Assembly: GCA_023078685.1 (NCBI GenBank)
Contig: JALGAS010000001.1
Location: forward strand, 2,356,001 to 2,420,000
DNA: 64,000 nt
From: Neopestalotiopsis rosae
Taxonomy: Eukaryota > Ascomycota > Sordariomycetes > Amphisphaeriales > Sporocadaceae
Direction: 5' to 3'
A model generated the notes under the pieces. That model worked only from the letters and a program-made list of their open reading frames with translations, was not told where the DNA came from and did no database searches. Numbering within the stretch: the stretch's first letter is position 1; every line of letters starts with the position of its first letter. Below are positions 1 to 10,360 of this stretch, one piece after another. The translations under genes and the position numbers were made by a program.

Positions 1-765
1 TCAAATCCGAAGCTGTCCATTATTATACGAATCTTCTGATGGCTTAACTTCGCGCCCGAGAATTCCTCCATCGATTATGGTGCTGCTTCTTTTACATCCT
101 TTCCTGCTTCGTATTCTGTGAGACGAATCTGCACTTTTGGAACCGTTATTTCAATTTTGAAGTTGAATTCCATCTGGATGTGTTTCTGGAACCTGCCGAC
201 ATCCCCTAGGCTGCCTATTTCTCTATATCCTCTTATGTATTCCCGAGACGATTATCCGTGATTGGGCAGACGTACCTAAGCAGCCATCCCGACTTAATGA
301 TGCGTATCACAACGCCATCCTTGTCCACTCCTCTCGTATCGGTCCCGCCCCAGATGTCCAAAAGTATGCCTTTTCCGCTACGCGCACCGTCGCGGAGAGG
401 TCGTAACATATACGTATATAATTGCATGATTTGGTGATAGAGAGGGAGTGCACAGCAGGATCGGGTGGTCATCGGTATATGTTCCTTTGAAGGTTCACGG
501 CATGATTGATTAGCTATGAAAGTCAAATAATTCTCGAAGCATATATGCCTTCATTCATTTCAATGGATATTTCCTCGAATTTAGGATATGTATGGGAAAA
601 TTAGGTTCTACACAAACGACCACAAGTTCTAGACCAGCTCGAGATTCCGCGCGGTCGGCAACATCCTGTCTGGCACGTATTGGCCCTGGGATCGAGTCCT
701 CTAAAATATGTTGTAAATAAGTTGGCTGCCATCACAAAAGACTATTTGGCTAGAACTCAAGTTCT
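1..765. other. Intergenic, no recognisable gene
   Basis: No family is recognised on either strand. A 97-codon minus-strand reading frame at 233-526 has no recognisable motif and no convincing splice context. The stretch lies beyond the 3' end of the mannosyltransferase and probably contains its terminator, but no specific signal stands out. Confidence 0.5.
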
Positions 766-2329
766 TTAACTCAACAGTCTATTTAGACTCTCGCCCAAAA
801 CACCCTCTGCTAAACGCAAAGCCTTGTGGCAATCCGGCTCGGCCATCAACTGGCATCCGGTCAGCACAAGCTCTTCCCACATGACCTTCTCAATGTCGTA
901 ACCAAAAGCCTTCATAAGACCTTCAGCGGGCCCCCAGAGCCGTTGCAAGCTTCCGGTAGCATTTTTCTCCCACAGAGGACTACCGTCCTGCAGAAGCAGC
1001 TCAACATCAAGCTTAACAATGTTGTTATGAATGAAGAATGGCTGAGCAATCACTTCCTCAGCTTCCTTGACCATAGTTCTGTTGGAGCTATCCTCGCCCT
1101 CGAGCCTCTTCACCTCAATCGAGTCCAATTCGAATCCTTTGCTGGATCTTGTCCCGGAGGTATGAAACAGTTCCCAGTCTTCCCTCGGATCTGCCTGCTT
1201 CATGCCAGCTGATCGCCACGTCCCGTTCAGCCAACGCCCCATGACTGTCACACGGCTCTTGACATCGTAGAAAGGTGCTTTGGCGACGAGCGCCGCGTGA
1301 AGGAATGTCTCCTTGTCGCCCTCGCCAGCGGCGCCTTGACTCAACATCGGGTAGTAGAGACGGGGGCCCAGAAAATTATAGTACAATGCAAGGAGCAGAT
1401 CGCGCGCATGCCGCGACTTATCGTAGAGCATAATGCCGGACTCTGAGCTCCTTCTCTCGGCCAGCTGAGGTACCGGTACATCTGCGATCTCGTAGGCCAA
1501 ATGGCTGACAGTGTTGGCCCAAAAGTCGGGCCAGACAACCATACCCGTAGACGTATATGGCTGAGACGCGAAGAGCAGATCCGGATTATGCGCCGGAAAC
1601 GCGTCTGCGTCTAGGAAGAGTATCTCTTGGAAGGGGGAGAAGAGTATTGCAAAGACCTTGAGCTGGTATTTCTCTTGTTCAATAGAAGGGGGCGCGACAT
1701 CGAAGAGCTCGGATAAGATGACGCACTGGGCGCCCATGGGTGGAAACAGCTCGTCGCAGACACGCTCGTCGTAGTCCCCTAGGGGTATCGAGAAATACCA
1801 CAACTGGCAACCTCGAGCCTGCTCGTCGCAGCATACGCAGAGAGAGTACGACCACTTTGAAATACTTCCCGCTTGCCGTCGTGACGACACCTCTAGTTCC
1901 CTGTTGGTATGGCAGAGTGGGCGCGAGCGTGTTGGTGATGTCGAGGTAAGACTTGTGGCTGCCTCTCAGGTAACTGACTGCCTCCTCTGGAAGCTGGGCA
2001 ATATCGAGTCGCTGGTGATTTGGATTCTCGTCAAAGTCGAAGGCCTGGTCTTTATCGCTGGCGCCCCCGATCAACACTACTGAACTGACCAATGGTGTCA
2101 CATCACGCAGGTGATCGCAAAGGTTGTGCCAATATTCGTGCACTCTTGGCGACCGAATGTGCTCTTGTGCCGATACAAGTCGACTAGCTCGAAGTATATT
2201 GATTTCCATGCGCTCCTTCCTTATCCTAGCTGCGCCTTGGAGAGTGAAGTAGAGAAAGGAAGCAGTGGCAAGGGCGATAGAAATACGCCAGACTCGCAGC
2301 CGCGGGGGCCGCATGGCCATAACGTTCAA
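766..2329 (-). CDS. MNN1-family (GT71) alpha-mannosyltransferase, frameshifted
   Basis: Golgi type II membrane glycosyltransferase that adds alpha-linked mannose to fungal mannoproteins, placed in the MNN1/GT71 family from the sequence. The N-terminus has a short basic tail followed by one hydrophobic segment (about residues 14-30). The first reading frame (2329 down to about 1786) carries GTRGVVTTASGKYFKV and LRMLRRAGS, typical of the family. The second frame carries YDERVCDELFPP, a C-V-I-L-S block and FLDADAFPAHNPD, the DxD-type donor-binding motif. The two frames join without an intron: removing one G from the G4 run (plus strand C4 at 1776-1779) gives continuous coding of about 520 residues. 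Either the gene is a recent pseudogene or the base is a sequencing error. Start chosen at the first ATG before the membrane anchor; a second ATG lies four codons on. Confidence 0.8.
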
Positions 2330-3860
2330 CTTGGAGAATTATTTCGTTTGCTCTAGATGGGCTATAGTTATGGAAAACGATTGCTCGAAATCGAAGAAGA
2401 TAAAGCTGAAATGATTATTGCTACAGGAACTTAAGTACATAGACAACGAGACAAGCGAATGGAGAAAGAAAGGGGATGTGGAAGCAAATAAGTCGAAGCA
2501 GAGATCACGGTTGTGAATTATGTACGTATATCGATGTTCAATAGTGCCTCTGTATTGAATTCAGACCAAGAGCAACGACACGCGAAATGCGATTTCGTAA
2601 ATGTGGGTCTTAAGGCCGTTTGCCGACGCTGTAGCGTCGTTTTTTGTCGATGCGATAGTGATGATCTTCCCCGTTTAGGGGCCGTTCTGTGCATGACTCA
2701 TATTTGGAACTATGTCCGACTCCCATTCGATGCACAAAGAGTGCTCAATAAATAGATACAAAAAGCAATACTGTATGGTAGGCATGTATGTTGAAGGCGT
2801 CGCTTTGGCCTACAGAAGTCGAGATGATGCCCGTGCCAGGTGACCAGAGTCGACTGTCCGCGAAAACAGCAAAATGGATTCTTCCGGAATCGTTTAACAC
2901 TGTGTCATTGTGGAACACGCAATTATCATGTTCTCTTGAATCATCAAATCTCGGAAAGGTATCCGCTCTGCCTGCCAACGGCGGAGTGATTCTTATTGAT
3001 GCTGATAAGTACGGTTTGAGGCTGTTCAGAATATTTCAAGGTACAAGTAAATTATTCGGTGCAGGTTTCAATTCCGACCCATATAGCACGAAATTAGTGT
3101 CCTGGAGACCACTATGTACCGTTTCACTTTCGTACGCAACTCTGCTTACACCTTGGAAGGAACCGACGCATATTTCCCAAGAAAGTAAAACATGCGCATG
3201 GCCGTACCTATCTGGTACGGCAAAGTACATGTCCCAGACCGCTTGAGGGCGGTACACCAGCGTTGTGGAGTGCGGTCACCGCATCGGCCTGGCAGAATCA
3301 CTCTTGTCGTTGCTGTTTGCTCAACCCCAAATACACATCAAGTGTTGACGGTCCACGTCCGGAAAGCCGGAGTTAAGGTCCACATATCCTCGGGTTGCGG
3401 GCGTATGATCCACACCTCCCCAGTAATGTGGGCCTCGATGTTGATATCGATGGCGATTGTGCGATGCATCACCTTCATGACTTCAGGGAATTTCAAGCAC
3501 AGAGAAGTGGAGGTCTACAGTAATGTACTTTGTCCAGCATGATCCATTCTCCACCTCAGCAAGACTCAAAATCGATTTTTGCAATTTGAGATGACGGTCA
3601 CCATAATGTATTATCCGGCGGCTAGCAAGTTTGCTGGAGGAAGCGAAAAGCCAGACCACATTTCTTCCGTGCATCAACGCTGTAGACAGGCCACTCTTTT
3701 TATATGCATCAGAGCTGAAACCGTACACACTAAATCCATTCCAACCCATAGTCGACCGGCCATGGTTCTGTATTGTTGGCCTAATATGTGAACAGATGCA
3801 GTCTTCGACTCGATAAGATACATACCTCTAGTGCGCTTTTGTAGCCGGCTCACCTGGCTC
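2330..3860. repeat. Decayed dispersed-repeat region
   Basis: No intact gene is visible. Fragments match other parts of the window. 3080-3190 resembles 16947-17070 (shared TCCTGGAGA...CTTGGAA...GATGCATATTT pattern). 3363-3415 is a copy of the short repeat also found near 21.1, 23.8, 24.05, 24.3, 24.95 and 39.2 kb (CCACATATC, then TGCGGG). 2815-2880 resembles 21020-21090. Translated on the minus strand these fragments give related peptide patches (...DMW...), so the repeat may derive from a coding element. The reading frames here (for example 2788-3246 plus, 3483-3749 minus) have no recognised domain. Confidence 0.5.
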
Positions 3861-3883
3861 GTCAAGCTTGACTTTTTATCGTC

Positions 3884-3890
3884 TATATAA
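3884..3890 (+). promoter_or_regulatory. TATA box of the P450 gene
   Basis: TATATAA 135 bp upstream of the P450 start codon, followed by a pyrimidine-rich leader (CTTCTATCTTCCTCCTCC), the usual arrangement of a TATA-type fungal promoter. Confidence 0.55.
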
Positions 3891-4024
3891 GCCCTTCTAT
3901 CTTCCTCCTCCGAATTTTATTGTTGCTGCCAAATACGTCCATCAACCTCCTGCTATCTAATTCATGATCCAGTTACCACATAAAGTATCATCACCTACCT
4001 ATATTCCGGTTCAACTGCAGGACC

Positions 4025-5858
4025 ATGGCAACAGAGGCAATTGTCCATTCCGGTGCAGAAGTCTTCCGTCTGTCCGTATTTCTTGCCCAACTACTGCAGC
4101 ATGCACCGACCAAATCCTTCGTTTTCGGTTTCTTGTGTGTTGTCACAGCCTTGTGGTACGTGGTCCCTTATATGACCTCGCCGCTTCATAGATATCCGGG
4201 GCCCTTCTTGGCGGGTGAGTATCAACTCCTTGAACTGTCGTGATCGACCATCTCACATATGATCTAGCTTTATCGAACTATTGGCGGATGTACTATGCCG
4301 CAAAGGGGTCCATGCATCTCAAAATGAAATCCTTGCATGAAAAGTACGGCCCCATCGTGAGGACAGCGCCCAACCAGATTGACTTGGACTGTCCATCATT
4401 AATCAAGATATGCTTCGAGCGACAAGGGCAATTCCCAAAAGTATTCCATGTTTTCCTCTCTTTCTTCAACCGAATTTGTCTTTTTCATGCTTGATCTCTA
4501 TTGTCAGTGCGTTGACTGATAGTACCAGACTGAATTCTACTCAGTGAGCGGTGTGAAACAGAACGGAAAGATTACATACAATATTTTCAGCGAAACTAGC
4601 TCGATCATTCACGCGAGAACAAAAAAGCCGGTAGCAAAGTACTATTCTCCGAAGAGTGTACTTGCTTTGGAAGCCAAGGTAGATGAGATCATCAGTCACT
4701 TCACCTGCCACCTTGACAATCGATTTGCCGGCAGTGGCTCGAGTTTTGGCCCGGTCTTCGATTTCGGCCAGTGGCTGCTTTATCGTGAGTGACGTTCTAT
4801 CTCCACGACTCAGGTCCCAAGGCTGCTTCCTATGTTAATATTGCTTTGACTGTTTAGTGACGTGGGATCTCGTTGGACAAGTTACCTTCAGCAGACCCTT
4901 CGGATACCTTGACAAAGGATTCGACTTTGACGGGACTCTTCGCATTTCTAGAAAAGCCGTAGGCTATCTGTCTGTTGTTGGGATGCAACCATCCCTTGAC
5001 TACTTCTTGGACAAAAACCCGTTCTGTCGCATTGGCCCACCCGGCTTCAACGCTCTTGTGAACATCTCACTAGAGCAGCTGGGACGTAGAACCAAGGGGA
5101 CAGACAAACGTGACGACAGCCAGGCCGACTTCCTAGATCACTTCATCGAAGCTAAAGCATCCGCACCAGACGTGGTTGATGATCCGAAGATCTTATCATA
5201 CCTACTGATCAACATGGCCGCCGGCGCCGATACGACTGCCATCACTTTGCGTTCCATATTCTACCTCTCGCTCAAGCATCCCAAGGTCTGGGCTAGACTC
5301 GAGAAAGAGGTCATCGCTGCTACGCATGCGAGAGGAAGAGACGCTGAAGACGCTCCAGTCTCCTTTCAGACAGCACGCGCTATCCCATACCTCGAGGCGG
5401 TCACGCGCGAGTCACTCCGCTTGTATCCTGGGAACTGTTTCTCCATGGAAAGGTATGTTCCCAAGGGAGGCCTCCACCTTCCCGACGGATCCCTTGTGCC
5501 GGAAGGGACAGCAGTGGGCTTCAATGCCTACGTGATCAACCGCAATCAAGACATCTGGGGTCCAGATGCGGAATGTTTCGTGCCCGAGCGGTGGATTCGG
5601 GACGAGGGACAGGAGTCTGAGGAACAGTACAGGGAACGAATCGCGAACATGATGAAATATGATCTCTCGTTTGGTGGTGGGAATCGCAAATGCATCGGTA
5701 TGCATCTCGGGCTGATGGAGGTTTATAAGATCGCTGCGACATTGATTCGCCGTTATGAGTTCGAGCTTGTCAGTAAGCGATGGAAGATCTTCTGCCACTT
5801 CTTCCCATATCAATCGGACTTTCGTCTCAGGATCAAGAAAAGGGAGGGAGTCAGGTAG
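4025..5858 (+). CDS. Cytochrome P450 monooxygenase (4 exons)
   Basis: Membrane-anchored microsomal P450 expected to hydroxylate a lipophilic substrate with a reductase partner. Exons 4025-4214, 4268-4440, 4529-4784 and 4858-5858 give 539 residues, the normal length. Introns of 53, 88 and 73 nt have GT..AG ends and keep the frame. Seen: N-terminal hydrophobic anchor (FVFGFLCVVTALWYVV), proline hinge RYPGPFLA, I-helix AGADTT (about 328), K-helix ESLR (about 391), PERW, and the haem loop FGGGNRKCIG (about 478-487) with the iron-binding Cys near 485. The exon 1 ending FLAALSNYWR, restored by splicing, fits pisatin demethylase-like fungal P450s. No biosynthetic core enzyme (PKS, NRPS, terpene cyclase) lies nearby, so the substrate cannot be inferred. 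All key residues are present. Confidence 0.93.
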
Positions 5859-6727
5859 AGGACAACAAATGAACACACAGTGTGCATATTCTCCCTTTGA
5901 TGCGGGCTGGTAGAGATAGCTTGAGAATAGGGTCGGCAAGATTCCTCTCCAAGGTCAGGCCTTCGTCACGAGTCATTGAACCGGGGCAAACTCCAGATAC
6001 TTTTGTGACCTCGATGACCGGTGTCCGATAGACATACTGAGAAACTCAGCAGGAAACTGTACACATTTTATCCATTGCCCAATGTAAACCATGTTAAGCT
6101 ATTCGACCAGTACAAGTCTCTTTAGTTATGTTTGTGAATTGCAGCTCGGGCTCTGCCGCAGTCGCATGCGCAGGATATCGACTACAGCATACGTTTCTCG
6201 AATACATCTTCGCTAGTCTGAAGGCTTTCTCCCCATCACTAGCATGCATCATAGTTTCTGGCGAGCCTCGTTATTGTGCCAATACAAGATAATTTCTTTA
6301 TTGTTGCTATTCCTTGGCAAGTCATATGCGAGTACAATGAATGGAAACTTGAAGTTACGGGATAAAGCTAGAGAGACAATCGGGTCCGATACATTCGTTC
6401 TTTCCCATTCCTTGTCCTTGATTCCGAAGAGAATTGAAAGAAGAGCCTGCAAAAATGAATCCAAACGAGAGTGAAGATACGCAATAACGCGATAAAGACG
6501 AGAAGAGCAGAGGAGAGGAGAGAAGAGAAAGAGAGTCCTCCGACTATCTAATGAATAAGAAACACAAAACATGAAGTGGTTACAACAGGAAATCAACAAC
6601 GATTTATCCAAATCAAGAATCGAAACTGAAATCAGTGAGGCCGAGGAAAGCCTACAGGTCTCGTACACGTCGGGCTCCCCTGTCCGAATAAGCCGTTGTA
6701 CCAAGCGAAGAGCCGATCCTCTCCATT
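5859..6727. other. Intergenic between convergent genes
   Basis: The P450 gene and the next gene are transcribed toward each other, so both terminators should lie here. I see only a purine-rich stretch at 6500-6535 (GAGAAGAGCAGAGGAGAGGAG type). The reading frames at 6244-6474 and 6249-6704 look like chance. Confidence 0.5.
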
Positions 6728-7965
6728 CTAGTCCTTTCGAGAGGCTGCTGGCGGATCGGGCGTCGGCGACATATCTCGCAGCCTCTCGAACTCGGGATCA
6801 CTGTCTGGCGTTGGTGATTTGTCGGTAGCCGGTCGTATTCCGGCCAGGTACTCTTGGTGCCGTCTTTCACATCTTATTGCTGCCTTGATAATAGCTGCGT
6901 CGGCTCTTCCTATTGTTTCATCGCTCGATACCAGGACAATGCCATCTAGCTCAATACTCTTTTTTAGAGTCACCTTCCGGTTGCCGAAGAGGTCTTTGAA
7001 ACTCGATCTCGTTTCCCAGCTTGTAACAGATTTTTGCTTCTTGCCATCCGCTCTTGGCACGAACCACCGGACTTTGATCAGCGTGAGGCGAAAATACGGT
7101 CGTTTGTTACGATCTAGCGGCCGATTGGTGGGACACAGCGAGAGGATTGGGTTTTTATCATTAGTAGGATACTCCCAGGCAACGGCCTGGATAGCTGCAA
7201 GGGAGCCCTTCTTTCTGTTGTTCTTGCTGTCTCCCAGCCTCTTCCAGGTAAGATTTTTGCTGTCGTCCGAGGTGATGGTCGTAGTGACTTCGCTTTGGGG
7301 TTTGATTCGATATTTCGCTGCATTGCGCGGTCCGTAGCTTAGAAGAATGCTCTTTCCAGATCCGCGCTTCATCCAGCCTTCGGGTTCCCCGTCTTCTTCA
7401 TCACTATCACCGTCGATTTCTCTTCGGGCGTCTTCTAACGTGAATACATCCTCGTCATCCTCGTAGTACGACGGACCTCCCGCCTCGTCTGCCACAAAAA
7501 GGACGTCCTCGCTTGTCGCGCGGGTCCCTGATGTCGATGTGGTGCCGTAGGTTGATGACGGGCTTGGTAAATCACTCGCGCTCTCTCCTACACTGCTTTT
7601 CGGACTTGTGGAGCTAGCGTACGGTTGTCCATCCTCTTGCTTGATGGGCTTAGAAGCATCATGATCCGGCAGTCCTGTCGGTTGATTGACCTCTCCCATT
7701 TGTGTGTCCTCACCCAGTTTCTGTACATCCTCATCCAGTTTTTGTGCATCCTCACCAGGCTTTTTGATCTGATCTTTTGCGATAGCAATCTTTTCGGCGG
7801 TCTTGGGATCTTCAGATGCAGCTTGCAAGTTGTGTACAAGTTTAGTCAGATCCTCCTTTTTCTTGTCCTTCTGCCCTTGAGAACTATGAGCTTCTTGTTA
7901 CTCGTGCTGGCACCGACAAAGTCTCGTTTGTCTGATGTCTGTTGGTTCTCCTTATTAGGCGCCAT
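6728..7965 (-). CDS. Acidic orphan protein with C-terminal conserved block
   Basis: Not recognised. The C-terminal two-thirds is open from about 7890 to 6728. The first ATG (7965, MAPNKENQQTSDK) is in another frame and joins the long frame if one A is added near 7890-7898 (AACAAGAAG), giving about 412 residues. The first 150 residues are low-complexity: KKPGEDAQKLDED-type Lys/Asp repeats, a Ser/Thr/Pro stretch, then DDEDVFTLEDARREIDGDSDEEDGE. The rest is more ordered and basic (SYGPRNAAKYRIKP, YFRLTLIKVRWFVPRADGKK, WETRSSFKDLF, KKSIELDGIVLV), ending with a Pro/Ser/Asp tail. The composition suggests a nuclear or scaffold protein, but there is no catalytic motif. The one-base break could be decay or a sequencing error. 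Confidence 0.6.
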
Positions 7966-9448
7966 GTTGATACTGATGACCAAGAGGATTTGAGAACTGC
8001 ACAGGAGAGAGACCCAGATTTATACTTTTCGATATCTTATGAATGCTTTTGATAACCAGTTCTGGATCACATCCAGTTTCCATCATTTCAGATCAGAGAT
8101 GGCAGCGTAGGTGGAGGATCATGTAATGGCGTAAGGAATGTCAAACACGAATAACAAGTGAGGGAGCTCAGCACCGGATACTGACCTTTTGGACCTTTGG
8201 TCAATGATCGAAACCTGTCTCGCAAAAAAGAAGAAAGAACAAGAGGGAGAGACGAAGACTTCCGCAACCAGACTTTTTCATGAGATTCATTTGTGGATGC
8301 GTAACATCTTGATGGGAAAGAGTTGGGAGGGAGAACAAAAGAGGACTATGCAACACGATATGGCGCTAGATCTTGCGTTTTGGCTCTTCGATTTCGATGT
8401 TACGCGTTTTACTGTGGTGTCATTTTTGTGCTTTCTAATCAATGACCGACGTTTGACGCAGTCGGCGGACTAGGATCGACTGGGTCATTGTATGGTGCCG
8501 CCAGTTTGTCTATATTTTGATGAGCCATCCAGCATGCCTTCGTCTTTTTGGACGCCACGTGTGTTGCTACAACAATAGTCTTCAAGGGGAAAGAAAGAGA
8601 AAGATGGAATATAGTCGCAATCCGGCAACCTCTAAAAGGCAAGTAAATGTGCTCGTTGCTCTCCATGCACAAGGAAAAGAGAAAAGGGGTTGCTCATTTC
8701 GCAGATCGATTGGAGCAAAGTCAAGAGGGTTCACCAACAGTGAATGTTAGACTAATCCACTCGCGATGCTTGGCTTCAACCAAGAGTCGTATTAGCATAC
8801 CCTGCAACAGACTTGTATTAACTGGTCAAAGCTCATATGTCAACATGGGATGATTGCCAAGCAATTCAATATCATGTCAGTCGTCTCTTTGATAGACCGA
8901 GCGCGAATGTTTTCACACTGTTAAACAGCTCAAGCGAAACTGTCGAGTATTGATCTCGCTTCGCGAAACTTCTCAAAGGCTCCATAACTGCATCGCCTGT
9001 ACGTATTCGTGGGCTTCCTCAACCTTCCTGGTAGGTCGGACGTTCTAAGATAGAATAGATGTCGCGCCTGGAGAACCTGGCTGATTGATGAGAAAGTAAT
9101 GAGAACACTCGGGAAAAGGTTCGACTGGGTAGACAACCGAAGGGCAACTCAAGTAATAATCGCAATAGAAGAGCTCTCTTCTATTAGGCACTCATAACAT
9201 CCCCTTGCCGAGTTGCCTCCATCGATACCAACAAGGATACTCAAAATTACATGCCGGATAAGTTACAGCAGAGAGCTCGGACTTGACCAAGAAAAAGAAA
9301 AAGGAAAACAAGCTCACTCAGATCATCGTGACGACTGGGGAGTCTAACACTATTGATGAACAAGGCCTGGTTAACCCGGTCACACGGATCAACACTCTCG
9401 ACAGATTCGCTCTATGCTACTTTGTGGCGGAGCTGCTTGAAGCAGACA
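7966..9448. other. Intergenic, no gene seen
   Basis: The divergent promoters of the acidic orphan (minus) and the small four-exon gene (plus) must lie here. Short frames (8189-8473, 8439-8672, 8930-9136) have no motif, no splice support and no coding-like composition. Confidence 0.5.
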
Positions 9449-9455
9449 TATAAAT
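9449..9455 (+). promoter_or_regulatory. TATA box of the small four-exon gene
   Basis: TATAAAT about 103 bp before the ATG at 9558, with a CT-rich patch just downstream (GGGCTCCCCCTC). Confidence 0.5.
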
Positions 9456-9557
9456 AGTTGGGCTCCCCCTCAAAAGTATTCCCGTTCGTACTTGTCCTTG
9501 AATACATCCTAATAGACTGACACGACCTGTCATACAATTCAGGCTGGGCGATCCAAT

Positions 9558-10122
9558 ATGCCATCCATCAACTTGGAAGACAAGAAAAGCAGTGCTTCTC
9601 GAACGAGAGAAGAATCTGTTAGCTACAGAGAGTCAGGGTGAGCTCCTTATTCCCCTTGGCTGTGTAGCGACTGACACCCATTAGCGCTGACCCAAGCACT
9701 ATTGTTACGAGTTCACAGCATGACGAGGTCGATGAGGGGTTGGACTCCGAATTCGAGCCCGACGGACCGTTTCCATCCATCGCAGCCATGATTGAAAAGA
9801 TGTTCAGATCCCGCAACGGTAACGCAGTTTCCCCTCACGCTTGCGAATGCTTACTAATTCGTTAAGCTGGCATCCCTCCGCCGAATGAAAGACCTATGTT
9901 AGCCCTCGAAAGACCTGTTTGTACGGCACAGACTTTAGACGCGGAGGGTGACGACGAACTATTCGCAAATCTTGCACAAGTATGCACACTTTCACTCCTC
10001 CTGGAGATAACTTGCGTTTAGTCCAACTGGCGATAAACTAGAAACAGCCGTCTATCCTCGGGGAGTTCCACCTCGATAGCGAGTTCAACTCGGTACCGGT
10101 CGTATATGTTGAGCACTTCTGA
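9558..10122 (+). CDS. Small hypothetical protein, four exons
   Basis: Exons are too short for simple ORF calling and were assembled from splice signals: 9558-9637, 9685-9818, 9867-9979, 10042-10122, with introns of 47, 48 and 62 nt. Intron 2 has an ACTAATTC branch site and TTAAG acceptor; intron 1 begins GTGAGC, intron 2 GTAACG, intron 3 GTATGC. All phases match and give 135 residues: a Ser/Arg-rich start, an acidic middle (DEVDEGLDSEFEPDGPFPS), an amphipathic AAMIEKMFRSRN, then DAEGDDELFANLAQ. No family recognised. The final exon is overlapped by a second open frame that continues to 10360 (next entry), so the true C-terminus is uncertain. The structure (tiny acidic protein, many short introns, predicted helix) resembles the gene at 22166-22961. 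Confidence 0.6.
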
Positions 10123-10360
10123 GACCAAAGATCATGTCTCGCTAGAATCACCACTGTCACGAGACAGTAAAGACAACATGCAAACATGGAAAACAGCAAT
10201 TGGGATGGGACGGAGTCGAAGTATAAATCCAGTCCGAAAATCGTCAAGAATTGCTGCCATGAGAGGCTCAAAATCAGCTAGTCCATATGTTTTTCGCATT
10301 GGGACTAGACAATCGAAGCACCTAGCTTCTCAGGGGAACAGAAAATCCATCAAATACTAA
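10106..10360 (+). other. Possible frameshifted 3' extension of the small gene
   Basis: Open frame continuing past the stop at 10122 in the +1 frame, encoding about 84 Ser/Arg/Lys-rich residues (SINPVRKSSRIAAMRGSKS). It overlaps the last exon and has no separate promoter or good intron linking it. A one-base deletion near 10095-10120 would fuse it to the preceding gene. It may equally be chance. Confidence 0.25.

Noticed and set aside
826..1212. 128-codon plus-strand frame
   Set aside because: Antisense to the mannosyltransferase C-terminus.
5412..5939. 175-codon minus frame inside the P450 gene
   Set aside because: Antisense shadow of exon 4, which carries the haem and ExxR motifs.
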